From NCBI GenBank assembly GCA_018881555.1, contig JACAXG010000110.1, positions 1,619,474-1,683,473 of the forward strand: 64,000 nt of DNA. Reading direction: 5' to 3'. Below the pieces are notes generated by a model. It was given only the letters and a program-made list of their open reading frames with translations. It made no database searches and had not been told where the DNA came from. The stretch comes from Amblyornis subalaris (lineage: Eukaryota; Chordata; Aves; Passeriformes; Ptilonorhynchidae). Below are positions 10,301-21,900 of this stretch, piece by piece. The position numbers and the translations under genes are program-made. Position 1 is the first letter of the stretch, and each line of letters opens with the position of its first letter.

Positions 10301-13300
10301 TTTTTCAAAGAGGTTCTGGATAACACTTGCTGAGGATTTCTTTCCACAAACTTTGCAGTCCATAATGACACTGTCAGCCACAGCCTTAATGTCTAAAGAA
10401 GGGATGCTGTGTAGACTTGATGGCATCTCAACTTGTCCAGTGAAGTCCACTACCCTGGAATCTGGAAAATGCAGCATTTCTCAGGGTGCAGGTCTGAATT
10501 AGGCTTACACCCATTGAGCTAAAGATTAAAACATTGCTTTGGAGTGCTAAAAATAATGATTAGAATACACCACAGGATGCAGCCATGGTTTAGATTATAT
10601 TTAGCAGTCCATAGTCATCTATGCCTTTCAGACCATGAGGCTGGCAACATAACCACAGTGCAGGTCTCAGAGTTCCTCCCTTCTCCCTGTTCTATCTACA
10701 GCTGGAGTTCTGGTTATGTCTGATTTGTATCCTGAGTCTAGACCATCTCTTCCTGCCTATCTATTCTTCATAAGACCAGTCTTCATAACACTCATGAACG
10801 GGCACTAGGATACTGCCATGATGAAGTGAGAAATTATCTTTCTACTTCTCTAGTTACAGCACTCTGAAGGAAAAGTGATAATCTTTGTTAAAATATGAGA
10901 AGCAACAGTTTTCCCATAATTTTATGAGAGGCATGGCATTGACCTTGCATAATGCAGAATGTGAATTTGGTGGAAGACATCTTAGAAGGAGTAATCTTCC
11001 TACAGTATGCCACCTGGCAACAGGGTTGGGCCATGCTCTCACTGCTCTTCCCTGCTGCTGATGTGTCAGTATATATCCTTGATGTACAGATGTTGTGAAT
11101 GTGAGAGAGAAATTGTGGAAGGCTCCTTGCTCAAGAGTTATCCATCAAAAAATTGAGCAACTCTGCCAGCAGACTTCTACAGAAACTCCACACAACATGC
11201 TGGTAGTACACTTCTGTACCTGAAGTCAGATTAAAACAGTTTCTCTTCTATTTCTCCCTTCCAGCACACAGGCTCATAACCTCCCTGAATCTGCCTGAAA
11301 CTGAAGGCAGGATTCTGATGTTTTGTAATAGTGGTATAAACCCACAGTAACACCTTGAGGGAGAACCAACAAGGCGATCACTGGGATGTGTTTCCCCGTC
11401 TTCCTCTACAACCTCTCAGTGCTCTGTGATATTTGCTGTGTTGGGCAGCACTTCTTTTTTTTTTTATCATGGAAGTATCAGAAATGTGAATGTCAGAGTG
11501 TAAACATTTGCCAGTGGTTTCATCTAAGCGTGATTTTCTGCAGGTCTCCCGACAGTGATTCATGCAGTGCTCATGCAGGTCCTCAAGTGCCAGTAATCAG
11601 GGAAAAGTGCCTTTAGCAATTACACTATTTAGTCCAGATCACATCATCTCTAGCTGTCAAGATGGTGGCACTACTTGGTCTTGATAAAGGCGCTTGCAGC
11701 AGGTGGAGGCCTACACTAGTTGTTTTTACTGCCCTGGCAAAGACATTTTACATCTAGTAACATAGTCAATTAATAGATGAGATGTTTTATTTTTCTCAGT
11801 TTTATTATACGTTCCACAGATTTGAACGGGATATTTCTGTTCATACATATACCTATTGTTGCTAAGATTTACAATGTAACATGACTAGCTTATTAATGCC
11901 TTTTGGGACTATCTGAATCAAATCAGCATGTTCAAATGCCCTTGCTTCATGCTCTGCATGTGCTATGGAAAGTAAATCGTGCCTCACATTCGTTGTCAAA
12001 AAAGCTTTTTAATGGTAAGAGAGGGAGTTTCAGGATTGATTCTCTTACGAAGGCACAAAGAGGGTTCTGCTTACTCTGAAGTATCCTAAGGTCTAAAGAG
12101 ACTTTCAGAGATAAGAAAGGAACTCCAAACTATGCCATATGTTTGTTGGTACCTGCCCCAGTCCAGAGACGAGCGTTGTCAATATGCATGTTTTTATTCA
12201 CTTCCAGCCTACCACTGCAGTTGGCATTGGTGAGTATTCCTGCCACTAACACCAGTGGGTTATAGCCCACCAAAAGAAAGCTTTTGAATTCCACATCTTG
12301 GATACAGCTTGAGAGTGAATATGTAGCGATAAAACACATCACATAAAAACTGAATGTTGTCTTTATAACCCTGTAATACCTATTCTCAATAAATCAGGAT
12401 TGCCAAGAAAAAGAACGCTGATTCCAGAGTTTACTGCTAGAGCTGGGAGGAGCACTTGCACAAAAGTACAAGTTCCTGTTTGCCCATTTTCTGCTAGTAC
12501 TTCAGGTAGACAGGCTTGCTTTTTTTTCCGAGAAAAAAAGGCAGAAATATGAGTGAATGAACCTTCCCTTACAGAAGGAAGTGCACTAATGAAACATTTA
12601 TACACCACCAGTGCAAAAGTCTAGAATTAAATATTGAGAGACCTATTCATATTACAATCTGCATTCAGGATTGGCACTAATTGGCAATGCTGTTGGCAGT
12701 CTCAACAGAGAGGGCAAGAACTGAGTAAGCATGGAGACTTATTCATCCAAAGAAGTGGTTCTTCCAGGTCAGGTTTAATGCACATTTACTATGCAGAAAG
12801 GGAAGCATAGTGCTGTTGTTGCTGATAGTGTAGCTGTCTTTATTTGGAGAGCCTTGCATTCGCCAGATCAGTCAGTCTTGCCTAGGGATTTTCTCAGGTG
12901 CTAACCCCACTGACAATGTATTTTGAAAACTGTTTCTTACAGAAGTAGACTTTTGCCTAAATATTCAGAATCAAAGAGGAAGAAGAATATTCCAAGCAGT
13001 ATAAAAAGAATTTGTTGGAACATTGCCTAGTTCAAAAAAGCAATGATTTGAAGACAACTGATGTCATGAAACTGATGCAGTAGCTAACATATAAGATTTA
13101 CTTTTTGTATTTGACTCATTAAAGCTGTAACATGGGACAGATGGTTGCCATGCTGAAACCATTGTCCCACCCATTTTAATTTTGTCATGAGCTTCATAGT
13201 CTTCCTCTTTGACTTCTCTGGTTTATTCATTACACTGCGGAGAAGTTCACTTTTTTTGCCTGTCATTTTTACCTCATATCTGCTCCTTTGATTCCCCACT

Positions 13301-15160
13301 TTCATTCCTTGGTAAATACTCTGATTTTTTTCTTGAAGGGCCAATTACAAAGCCAATCATGATCTTCTTATTTGTCTTTTCATGCTGTCTCATGCATAGC
13401 TGTGATTTGCTGACAATTTTTGCCTATACCTCTTCATGACTTTTTCCGGTGTTTCCCCTGTACCTGGTGATCTTGTGCTAAGCAGGGGACTGCTGTGTAT
13501 ACTGGGGAAGGACAGAAGAGGAATGTTGAGGCGATCAGGGGATAGCTGTTTGTAAACATACGGGCAGAAAAAAGCATGTAAATGAGTGAATGTATCCAAA
13601 GCTGAGCCGGCCACCCACAATAGCTGATGTTGAACCACTCTACAGCCTTCTCTCCATACTCTCAGCCAAATGAATCCAATGCATGACAGGAGGTGCTCAA
13701 AGCTTATTAAATATGGACATCTTCTCAACAAATGTTTTCAAAATGAGCTTCCCAAATCATGCCAGATATTCAGTGTTTTGCCACAAAGTACATCACTGAT
13801 TTGTGATGGTGAAGTGCAAGGAACAGTGCTTCTCCCAGGACAGAAAATGATGTAAGCTTCTATCTTTGCTGCTTTTAGCTTTAGCTCCCTTTTAGCAACT
13901 ATAGGCTGCATAGCATCCCTCTTCTGTTCGTGTAAGATAATGTTAGCAGAGCATGTGATCTGGCATAGTCTATAGGCCAGAGCAGAACAATACTGTCACT
14001 TGTCTTCTGTAACTCTGGGGTGATATTATAAATTTTGAGTGCCTTCTTAGGTTTCAATTTATGGCATAAATTAGAGCAGTTCAGTGACTATTCTAATATA
14101 TTCCTCGCTGCCCCCAGATTACAGGGGCTGTTCTGGCAGCTGATAATAACCGAAGTGTAGAAGTGCTTTGGCTAAGCTCTATTTTTTCCAGTCTCATCTC
14201 TGGCAGCAAGAGAAAGAAGTGACAAAGACCTGCAGCATTGCTTTTCACCACCTGGCAATTTTCTTATACATTGCGAAGAATAGGTAGAAAATTAAGCAAG
14301 TTGTTCTGCTATGAGAATGACACTAAACCAGAAGCAGATTCTGACAGAAAAAGGTTAGGTTTAATAGCAAGGACTCAAGAATTATGAATAAATCCAGGTT
14401 TTGGAGATATAAGAACTCATGTGCAGAACCTGGAGTACTGAAGAGGAACTCTTTTCACTGTTTAGTTAAAATTCTTAGAATTAGATTTGGGTGTAATTCA
14501 TTTAGCCACAATCAGTTTTTGTCTTTCTGTGCATATCTCGTCTTTCCTTACAATTAAATGTTGGTATAGGCAAATTTCTGGGTCAATTGTCCCTAGTGAC
14601 TATTATAATCCTCTTCCACAATAAATTAACTTTTAAAGGTCTGATCTAAATACTGACAAGAAACCACAAAGAGCTATCAGCATTGTTACAACCTAATACC
14701 CAGCATTAATAGCTCGCTCTAAACAGAGGACTGAGATCTGAAGAATTTTATATTGTTGTTTTTCCTTCCACTATTAATCTGAGAATACATATAGTTGTCA
14801 TAATAATAGTAATTTAAAAAGTATTTTGGCTGTTTTTTTTTTTTTTTTTCCATTTACCATCTGGGAATACTGGATAAACTGGTAAAATCAGAAATCTGAA
14901 AAAGTGAAGACGCATTCTGGTTCCTATTTTCATTAACTATGTACTGTGTTAATTACAGCACATCAATAACTGGTCTGAGCTCACATTTCCCTTTCTCTGA
15001 AATGGAGAACATAGCTACTTTGTAGTGATGCTGTGAGGCTTTCTTCATTACAAAAGCTCTCAGTCTGTTTTGATTTCACAATTGGATTAACCCAGGGTCC
15101 AGGCAGAAGCAAATAAAGCTCTGGTATATATCATTATATATTTGTATATAGTATTGGCAC
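7391..15160. other. Intergenic AT-rich DNA with simple repeats
   Basis: Nearly 8 kb without a supported gene. Open frames are short and none shows a recognisable domain. Visible structure is limited to simple sequence: a TATG-type run near 8370-8390, an ATT/ATC run into T12 at 8608-8652, an A run near 9738, a T run near 11,455 and T17 at 14,833-14,849. I see no promoter-like CpG cluster before the island at 15.6 kb. Confidence 0.6.
14833..14849. repeat. Poly-T run (T17)
   Basis: Uninterrupted run of 17 T in AT-rich intergenic DNA. It could be the tail of an old minus-strand retroposed sequence, but nothing recognisable lies next to it. Confidence 0.8.
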
Positions 15161-15166
15161 ATCAGA

Positions 15167-15208
15167 TGAGGACTTACGTCCTCAGGACAAAAAAAAAAAA
15201 AAAAAAAA
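15167..15208. repeat. Short hairpin followed by poly-A run (A20)
   Basis: A perfect inverted repeat, TGAGGAC-TTAC-GTCCTCA (7-base stem, 4-base loop), lies at 15,167-15,184. After four more bases an uninterrupted run of 20 A occupies 15,189-15,208. The pair sits about 400 bases before the CpG island. The A run could be a retroposon tail; no parent element is visible to its left. Confidence 0.7.
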
Positions 15209-16025
15209 GAATATTTTCAAAATAATATTTAAAAGAATATTTTAAAAATTGACAGGTTAACTAGGTTTAGAAGCCATTTAAGTCCTAAAAGATGAAGGCG
15301 TTGTCCAGGAAGACTTGCAAAAGCTTTCAGGTGCCTAATTTCTGTGATCCGCTTTGGACTGAAAGCTTGGTCCCAAATCCCAATGTCGATGCTGCCCGTT
15401 TCCAAGTCAAACACCCAAAGGGACTTCTGTTCGCTGCAAGATCATAACTAGGCGTCTGTAGCCTTTTGCAAAAGATACGAAGACGGCACAATTGCTGCCA
15501 TAAACTGCTGGTAGCTCGGTTTTAGAGGAAGTGAGGGGCGTAGAAAACCCCAATGTAATGCGAAATAGCTACTCTTACTTAAACCCGTGACATCGGCCGG
15601 GAGCGGAGCGCAGCGTGGCTCGCTGTGCCCACGCCGAGTGGATCGCGGCAGGTCTCGAGCTCCGGCAGACCCCGCTGCCCTCTCCACACCGGGCTCCCGG
15701 CGGCGGGACCCGGCTGCCAGGGTGCCGCCAGCCGCGGGACATCGCGCTCCCGCCCCTACCTCCTGCCTCCCTTCCGCGGCGAGGGCCAGCTCCCCCGGCC
15801 GGGCACACCCGCCCCGCCACCTGCCGCCCTCCCCCGCTTCTTCGCCGCGCCGGGCCCGCCCCCGCGCCGCTGGCTCCGCCCGGTCCGGCCCGGCCCGCCC
15901 CGCCCGCCCGCAGGCACCGCCCGCCGCCCGGAGCGCGGTGGCTGGCCCGGCCCGGCCCGGGAGCGCCGCTGCCGCGTCCGCGCTGCGCTCTGCGGGCGGG
16001 GGAGCGCGGCTGCCGCTGGCGGGGC

Positions 16026-16046
16026 ATGCGGGCGGCGCGGCTTTGA
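16026..16046 (+). other. Short upstream ORF in the likely 5' UTR
   Basis: An ATG at 16,026 opens a six-codon frame (MRAARL) that ends in TGA at 16,044-16,046, ten bases before the main ATG and in another frame. If transcription starts upstream of it, it could lower translation of the main frame or work through re-initiation. Its start context (ggggcATGc) is weak. Confidence 0.45.
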
Positions 16047-16056
16047 GCCCACGGCC

Positions 16057-16371
16057 ATGGCGGAGAAAGTTTCGGCGGCTTCAGAGCGGGCGCGGGGCTC
16101 CGGCCACGTCGGTTCCTCTTGCTCCGGCTCCTCCTCCGGCTCCGAAACTCTCTCCGAGGAGGGAGAGCCCGGCGGTGGCGGGACGGCGACGGCCCTCGTC
16201 GGGGCGACGGCTGCGGCGGAGCGGGCGATCCCCGGCGGGCGGGCGGAGGACGACGCCTCCCTGGAGGAGCGGGATGAGGAGGTGCGCGGGGCCGGGGCGG
16301 CGGCGGCTGCTTCTCCGCCCCGGTACTCCGGGGCCGCGCCGGGAGCGCCCGCGCAGCGCGGCCGTCCCGGG
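16057..16371 (+). CDS. First coding exon of an unidentified protein (105 codons)
   Basis: The ATG at 16,057 sits in a strong start context (ggccATGg) inside a CpG island. It is the first ATG of a frame that is open for more than 430 bases upstream. The exon encodes an N-terminus beginning MAEKVSAASERARGSG, then a Ser-rich segment (residues about 18-35, including GSSSGSETLSEE). A Gly/Ala-rich part and an acidic stretch (EDDASLEERDEE, about 64-75) follow, and then an Ala/Pro/Arg-rich end. It looks intrinsically disordered, with no signal peptide, membrane segment or folded domain. The best donor is at 16,372 (CCGGG|gtgagc), after exactly 105 codons, phase 0. Weaker donors lie at 16,282 (phase 0) and 16,385 (phase 1). 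Without splicing, the frame would stop at 16,453-16,455. I do not recognise the protein; such N-termini are common in nuclear and signalling proteins but diagnose none. Confidence 0.75.
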
Positions 16372-18764
16372 GTGAGCGGCGGAGGTGACCCCGCGGGGAA
16401 GAGCGGCTCCGTGCCCACCTGGGGACGGCCCCTGCGCATCAGTCTCCCCGGCTGAACCCGAGGCGTTCTTGTTTCTGCTCCGCCGGCTCTAACCCCTTCT
16501 GGCTCCCGATAATTGGGAGTTGGGGGGCTTTGCCTGGACAAGGGATTTTTTGTTTCAGGAGGGCTTGTTTGTTTTTTTTTCGTAGCGTGTCACCTTTGGA
16601 TAGCGCTGCTCCAAAGCAAACTCTTTAATGTCAGAAGGAAGTGATGGACAAGCCCCTAAACTACAGTAGTCTTCTTGTGAGAGCTCACGACAGACTGTGG
16701 ATCATGGAGGAGCTCTGTGGGTGATAGATCTGTAGCGTGATACGCGGATACGCGCGTTGTTACCTTTCCTTTCCTGATCTAGCTACAGTACCCTCTAACG
16801 GCACTCTTAAAACAACCCCCCCAGTATGTTACAGTAAAATGCCCCTTTTGTATCTGAGACGGATTTAAAAAAATTATTTATTTCTTGTTGCATTATTCAC
16901 ACTGCTTAAATCTATTTCATGCCATGACCCCCAACCAAGTGCATTGTTTTGTCTGACTGCTGCTTTACTTCGCTTTGGTACATCCATTCTTGTGTGCCTT
17001 ACTTATGTCTTTTGTTGTGGTCAACTTTTTAATTTGCTCTTAGGTGGTGTTTCTTTATTCTGTGCCTTTATGCAGCTGGATGTGCAAAGGTTTTTTTGAG
17101 AAAAAACATTTGAGAAATTGTGTTTCTAGAGGAATATCCATTAAGCTGGCTGAAGTTATTTTCAACTAGTCAAGCTGTGGTTGTCGGGAATGTTTCCCTC
17201 TGCAGTAATGGCTGTTTATGTAGGTCCTGTTTTCCCCTGTTTTCCCAATGCCTCCTCTGTTAAATTGATACAACTGTAGGACAGTATGGTGAATTGGAAC
17301 GAAATATACCTTTCTGTATCCTCCCCTTTTTTTTTCTTAAGTACTCAAACTCAGACCAGATTCCTTGCTTCTTTCAACTGCATGAGACTACAAAGAGCGG
17401 GATGTATTTGCAGCAGAATGCATTTATGGTAGAAGTAGAATGAATGTGGATATATCCACATCATTTTGTTTTAATATATATAGATGTGAACTTGCTTTTT
17501 TCACTGAAGTGAGTAGGAGCTCCGTAGCTGCTGTTAGCATGGAGTGCACTGCTAGGTGATTAATATATCCTCCTTCTAGCAGGAGTGGTATGTGTGGGCT
17601 TGGGGCTGTGCTTACCACAATTCTGTGGTGTCTAGGTGGTTTAGTGCTCAGTTGGTAAGCCTACATAATACCGTGTAGAATACCGTTCAGTTAGCTGAAC
17701 TCAGAGCTGCTGGCAGACCAGTGAACCTGGTAAAGGCTCGTTATTTCTGTGTGTGCTTTGGAGGTGAATTATAGGCATCTTTTGAGTTGACAGTATATAG
17801 AGAGGATAAGCTCCAAAATAACTCAACATTGCATTCATTGGAATTTTGAAAGTCTGTATGGGCAATCTGATACCTCACCTGCGGTTAGTGGTGCTAGAAG
17901 ATAGCAGCATAAACTCATGTTAATGCTGTGGGAGAGTTTGCTTAGAATATGCAGCCTTATTCTCTCCTCTTTGTTACCTGAAACCAGACTTTTTTTGCCT
18001 GTTTTATGTGCTTTGATTTTGCCCATCCTTCCATTTTGGTGTAGCCAGTGCTTGCAGTTGAATTTATGCCTACCTGCAAAACCACCTAGAATCAATCTGT
18101 GTAATAATTTTTTTTGTGCAAGGCCACCACAGTGCATTAGACTGCAGAAATAAATGAATGTATGTTAATTTAAAATTGGGAGAGCATCTATTTGCATTGA
18201 AATCTTTAAGGACAGCGGAAAAAGGCAAGGCTAAGGTCCAAGATATACATACAGATTATTTCAGACTTTATATGCCACCTGCTGAAAGTATCACATTTAG
18301 ACAAGTACGTGAAGGTATCGTTTTCACGTTGACATCCTATTTAATTGCTGTCAAATAATGAAAGTGTTGATGTTCTCTGCCATGTTCTGTTTCTGAGTTC
18401 TTTTAGTTATATGGATCCCCGGTGCTTGATCCTGTGCTTGCAGGTTTCATTTCTCCTCTTGCCCTGTCCTTGTTCCTGTTGCCAGCATAGCAGAGTTGAA
18501 TCTGTTGTCACAGCTGTTCGGTATCCTTCAGACAGCAGTCAAACAGATTGTCCTGCTACCTATATTTCTACTTTAGCTGTCAGTAAATTCTTCAAAGCCA
18601 TGACATATAAAATGTTTTCAAACTAAATAAATGGGAAACTAGAAAACGTGCATATTTTGCCATACACATTACTATTTAATGGTAATTTCAGTAGAACTGA
18701 AAATTTCGTAGTATTTCAGTAGAACTATTTCTTCTTCTGTGGCATTGGCTAAGACATACTTGAC
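16372..18764. other. Intron start, no further feature recognised
   Basis: After the CpG island fades at about 16,470 the sequence becomes AT-rich within a few hundred bases. I see no second exon with paired splice sites and no repeat element here. Confidence 0.5.
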
Positions 18765-18960
18765 AACTTGGACCTGTCTCCTCCTGGATTTCTTTGGACT
18801 GAACAGCCCCAGTGGCTTTCATCTTCCCTACAGAGTGTTTTCCAGACATCTGATTGTTCGCATTGTTGTCCTGTGTACTCTTTCCAGATGGTCACATCTG
18901 TCTTGAAGCATGATGTCAAAAAACAGGATGTCATTCTCAGATTTACACCTTGCCAGATCT
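18765..18960 (-). mobile_element. Old, heavily diverged CR1 fragment
   Basis: Read on the minus strand this follows the same order of blocks as the 49,790-49,930 part of the forward CR1 copy. The matching blocks on the plus strand are 'ggactgaacagccccag', 'gttttccagacatctga' and 'tactctttccagatgg'. They correspond to the CR1 region encoding the typical '...[14 protein letters not shown]' stretch near the end of pol. Many substitutions and small gaps separate it from the other copies, so it is older than they are. Confidence 0.6.
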
Positions 18961-21900
18961 GCTGGAACAGAGAGATTATTTCAGAGGTCTCTCAAGCAGT
19001 ATTGTTTTTTATGTAGCCCAAACTGCTAATTTGCAGTATGTAGTTATGAATTTTATGTCTTTTTCTGAAGACTGATATGAACATTTCTATTCTACCAGGA
19101 AGAGTGGTTCGTCTCCCCAGCTCAGTGAAGGAAAATGAATGCTATTATCTAGAGTAGGTCAGCTTATTTTATGTCCAGAAATTAAACTGTAGAACTGAAA
19201 GTGTGATAGCTCCTCTTCTGAGTGTCATGTCTGAAAGAGTTAATTCCTGGGGGCTAACAGGGAAGGAAAGGGTGGGAAGAGAAGGTATATCACTTGTTTT
19301 TTCTTCCCTCTTGTCATTACTTCATCCTATCCTACAGTTGTACAAACTTCATCTTAACCCCCCCCAAAATACCTGAAGAAAAGCAATCTCGTTTCATGTA
19401 AGCAAGAAGTAATAGTTTACAAGATTATAGCCATCAGCTTCCGAAGTGTTTTTGATGTCTTACTTTGAGATCTTAGACACATGAGAATTAAATGTGGGTT
19501 TAACACTAACTTCATCTGAGAAGTGCTTTGTTTTTGAAACATCTGTGCGTTGAAGTGCTGTGGATAGCAAGCACATAAACACGAATGGATTCAAGCAGAT
19601 TATTTGCCTATGCTCTTCTGAGGTGAGTGGCTAACTGCTGACAGCAGGCAGGATGGGATTGCATGCTGAAGGGCACTCAAGGCAAATATTACACAGATGA
19701 TGGGTCACTGCATTCCTAATGCCATGTGGTCGTTTCGTTTTTTTAGTTATTCCATTTTATTAGTTATGTAGAACTCTCTTTGCTGGAAAGAGTGTGTTGT
19801 AGACTGTCAAGACAGGACTTGAGGCTGGGCAATATTATGTTTTCTGTTGTAATCTGTCTGCTTCTGCTGTCTGTGAGTAGTCAATACTGGACTGGCGTTA
19901 TGGGAACAGGGATAAATGCAAAAAACTCCAGGATTTTCCCCGTTTTCCTTTCTGCTGCATTTTTGTCTTGTCTACGCTAGTTTTCCTTTTGGCAAAAAAG
20001 TGACTATGAACAGGAAACATGTTTTATGACATTTGTTGAGGCAAATGGTGCCAAGTGTCATTGGCCGCGGTAGTTTCTGTCATTCAGGATGGTTTACAGT
20101 CTTTCGGTTCAGCATGGGATATGCTTTTTTTGGTGGTGGCTTTCAAATCTTAGTCAGTGTTTTACAGGATAGGTGAAGCTCATTTGGTTTAACCTTGTTT
20201 CTTAAAAAGCGGATGAAGGCAAGCTATGGATTCCTTGCCTACATCAGTATTCTCAAGGATCTGAAGGTTAAATTGTGTGTCTTGGAGTTGTCTGTCTTTT
20301 CCGTCATCTTTCTACAAACCTTGTCACGGCAGCTATACATTGCTTACCAAAGCAGAGTAACAAGCCAGGAAGGATCAGAATTCTTTTAGAAAGAATCATA
20401 CTTTGATGTATAGCACAGCTGTCTCGGTCTGGAATGGATCCAAAAACTTCTGAACCTGTCAGTGTCTTCTGAATTACCATAGTGAGTTCTCTTCATTATT
20501 CTAAGATGCTTAAAAAAACCCTTTAAACAAAACTACCCACAGAAAATAGGGGGAGAAAGTATGGTATTTGGTTCTCAAATAATTCCAGTTCTTGCGCTGT
20601 AAATTGAATTTTTGGCACTGAAATGTCTATTTGAGTTGAGGTGATGAGCAACACAAAAAGACAAGATTTCTCATGAAGAGTGTCCGTTGACCTTTGAAGT
20701 TGATTATTGTACTTTTTGTCCTACTGTCCAGTTAGCGTGTATTATATATTAAAAAAGATACCTCACTGCAGAGAGTGAGTACAAAACCTGTTTCTGTTGT
20801 GGCTAACTCTTCTCCCGAGTCTGCCTTCTTGCTGTCCATGTTGCAATCTGTTGCAACTTCAAGAGGACCGTATGGTGAGAATTAATTACTAGGAAGCTGA
20901 GATTTTGTCATGAAAGTATTCATAGCAAGGTGAATTGTGTGGTAAAGAATGTATTGTTCTAGAAAACTGCTCTTTCACACATTTGTCCTTTAACATATGC
21001 CCACTGGAGAGCTACAGTTCCTTCAGCATTACAGATTGTATGCCAGATCTTCACTCCAACAAAATTGTAATGTAGTTTGGGAGAGGGGTGGAAATCAAAA
21101 TACTTTGGGGTAAAGTAAACAGTGTGTGAAGTGATGGCTATGTTTACATGTGCATGTATTTGTAATGGAGATGATGGTAGCTCTGGCAAAATGTCACTGT
21201 GACCTAGTTAAAGGTAATGTTTTTGTTACTTCTTTCATTCCTGCTTGTCCTGCTGCAGAAGTAAGCATGGGGCATGCTTAGACTGTGTGGGAGATGCCAT
21301 AGATTTTTCTTCTAACCATTTCAGACTTTCTTGTCTCTAGAAGTGATGGATTCTTCTCTGTTGTAGTACACCTGAATGGTAGACCTACCTAAAGATGAAT
21401 AGCATAATTGGTAGAGTGTGATCTTTAGTTCATATTAAAGAACAGTAATGCCATCAAAAATGTATTCTCAGGGTTAAAATGATTGCGATGGGATTAAACA
21501 AAACACTCATCTAGGCCAGAGCAGCTGCAAAACTGTTACTGTCTCGTCAGCCAGACTAACAGCATTGCTTGGGGTTTTTTAGATACGTTTGTGGCAAGTT
21601 ACCTATAAAGTGAAGTATTTGACAATTTAAGTGCGTAGGGTGTCTGGAGTCATTTGGGGAACACTTTATTGATTTGCTTTTAGTATGAAAAAATGTATGT
21701 TTGTCTACTACTTTAAATGTTTTCTATGTAGGATAGGCCTTTAAAGGTGCATGCTGCTATGTACCCTTATCTCAGAAATCCTCTGGGACATGGAGAGACA
21801 CGTGGTTGAGGACTTAATCTAAAACAGCCATGTGCTGTCGCCTGAGGTTTGAGAATATCTGTACAATAGTAATGTTTACAGCTCTCTGGAGCTTCTTTTC

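Larger units (their letters stand above)
15590..16470. promoter_or_regulatory. CpG island promoter
   Basis: About 0.9 kb of extremely GC-rich sequence dense in CpG, in sharp contrast with AT-rich DNA on both sides. It has many GC-box-like cores (CCGCCC, GGGCGG and GGCCCGGCCC runs near 15,840-15,960), the usual Sp/KLF sites of CpG promoters. No TATA box sits at a fitting distance from the start codon. Such islands in birds usually mark widely expressed or developmental genes with spread-out start sites. The island surrounds the ATG at 16,057 and extends past the likely donor site, as expected for a promoter with first exon. I cannot fix the transcription start from sequence. Confidence 0.9.

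Noticed and set aside
15756..16541. 261-codon minus-strand frame across the CpG island
   Set aside because: GC-rich DNA has few stops in any frame; the peptide is Ala/Pro/Arg/Gly filler, and the plus strand has the start context and donor.
19090..19165. Possible short exon after ttctattctaccag
   Set aside because: All three frames stop within about 20 codons and the apparent donor lacks consensus bases.
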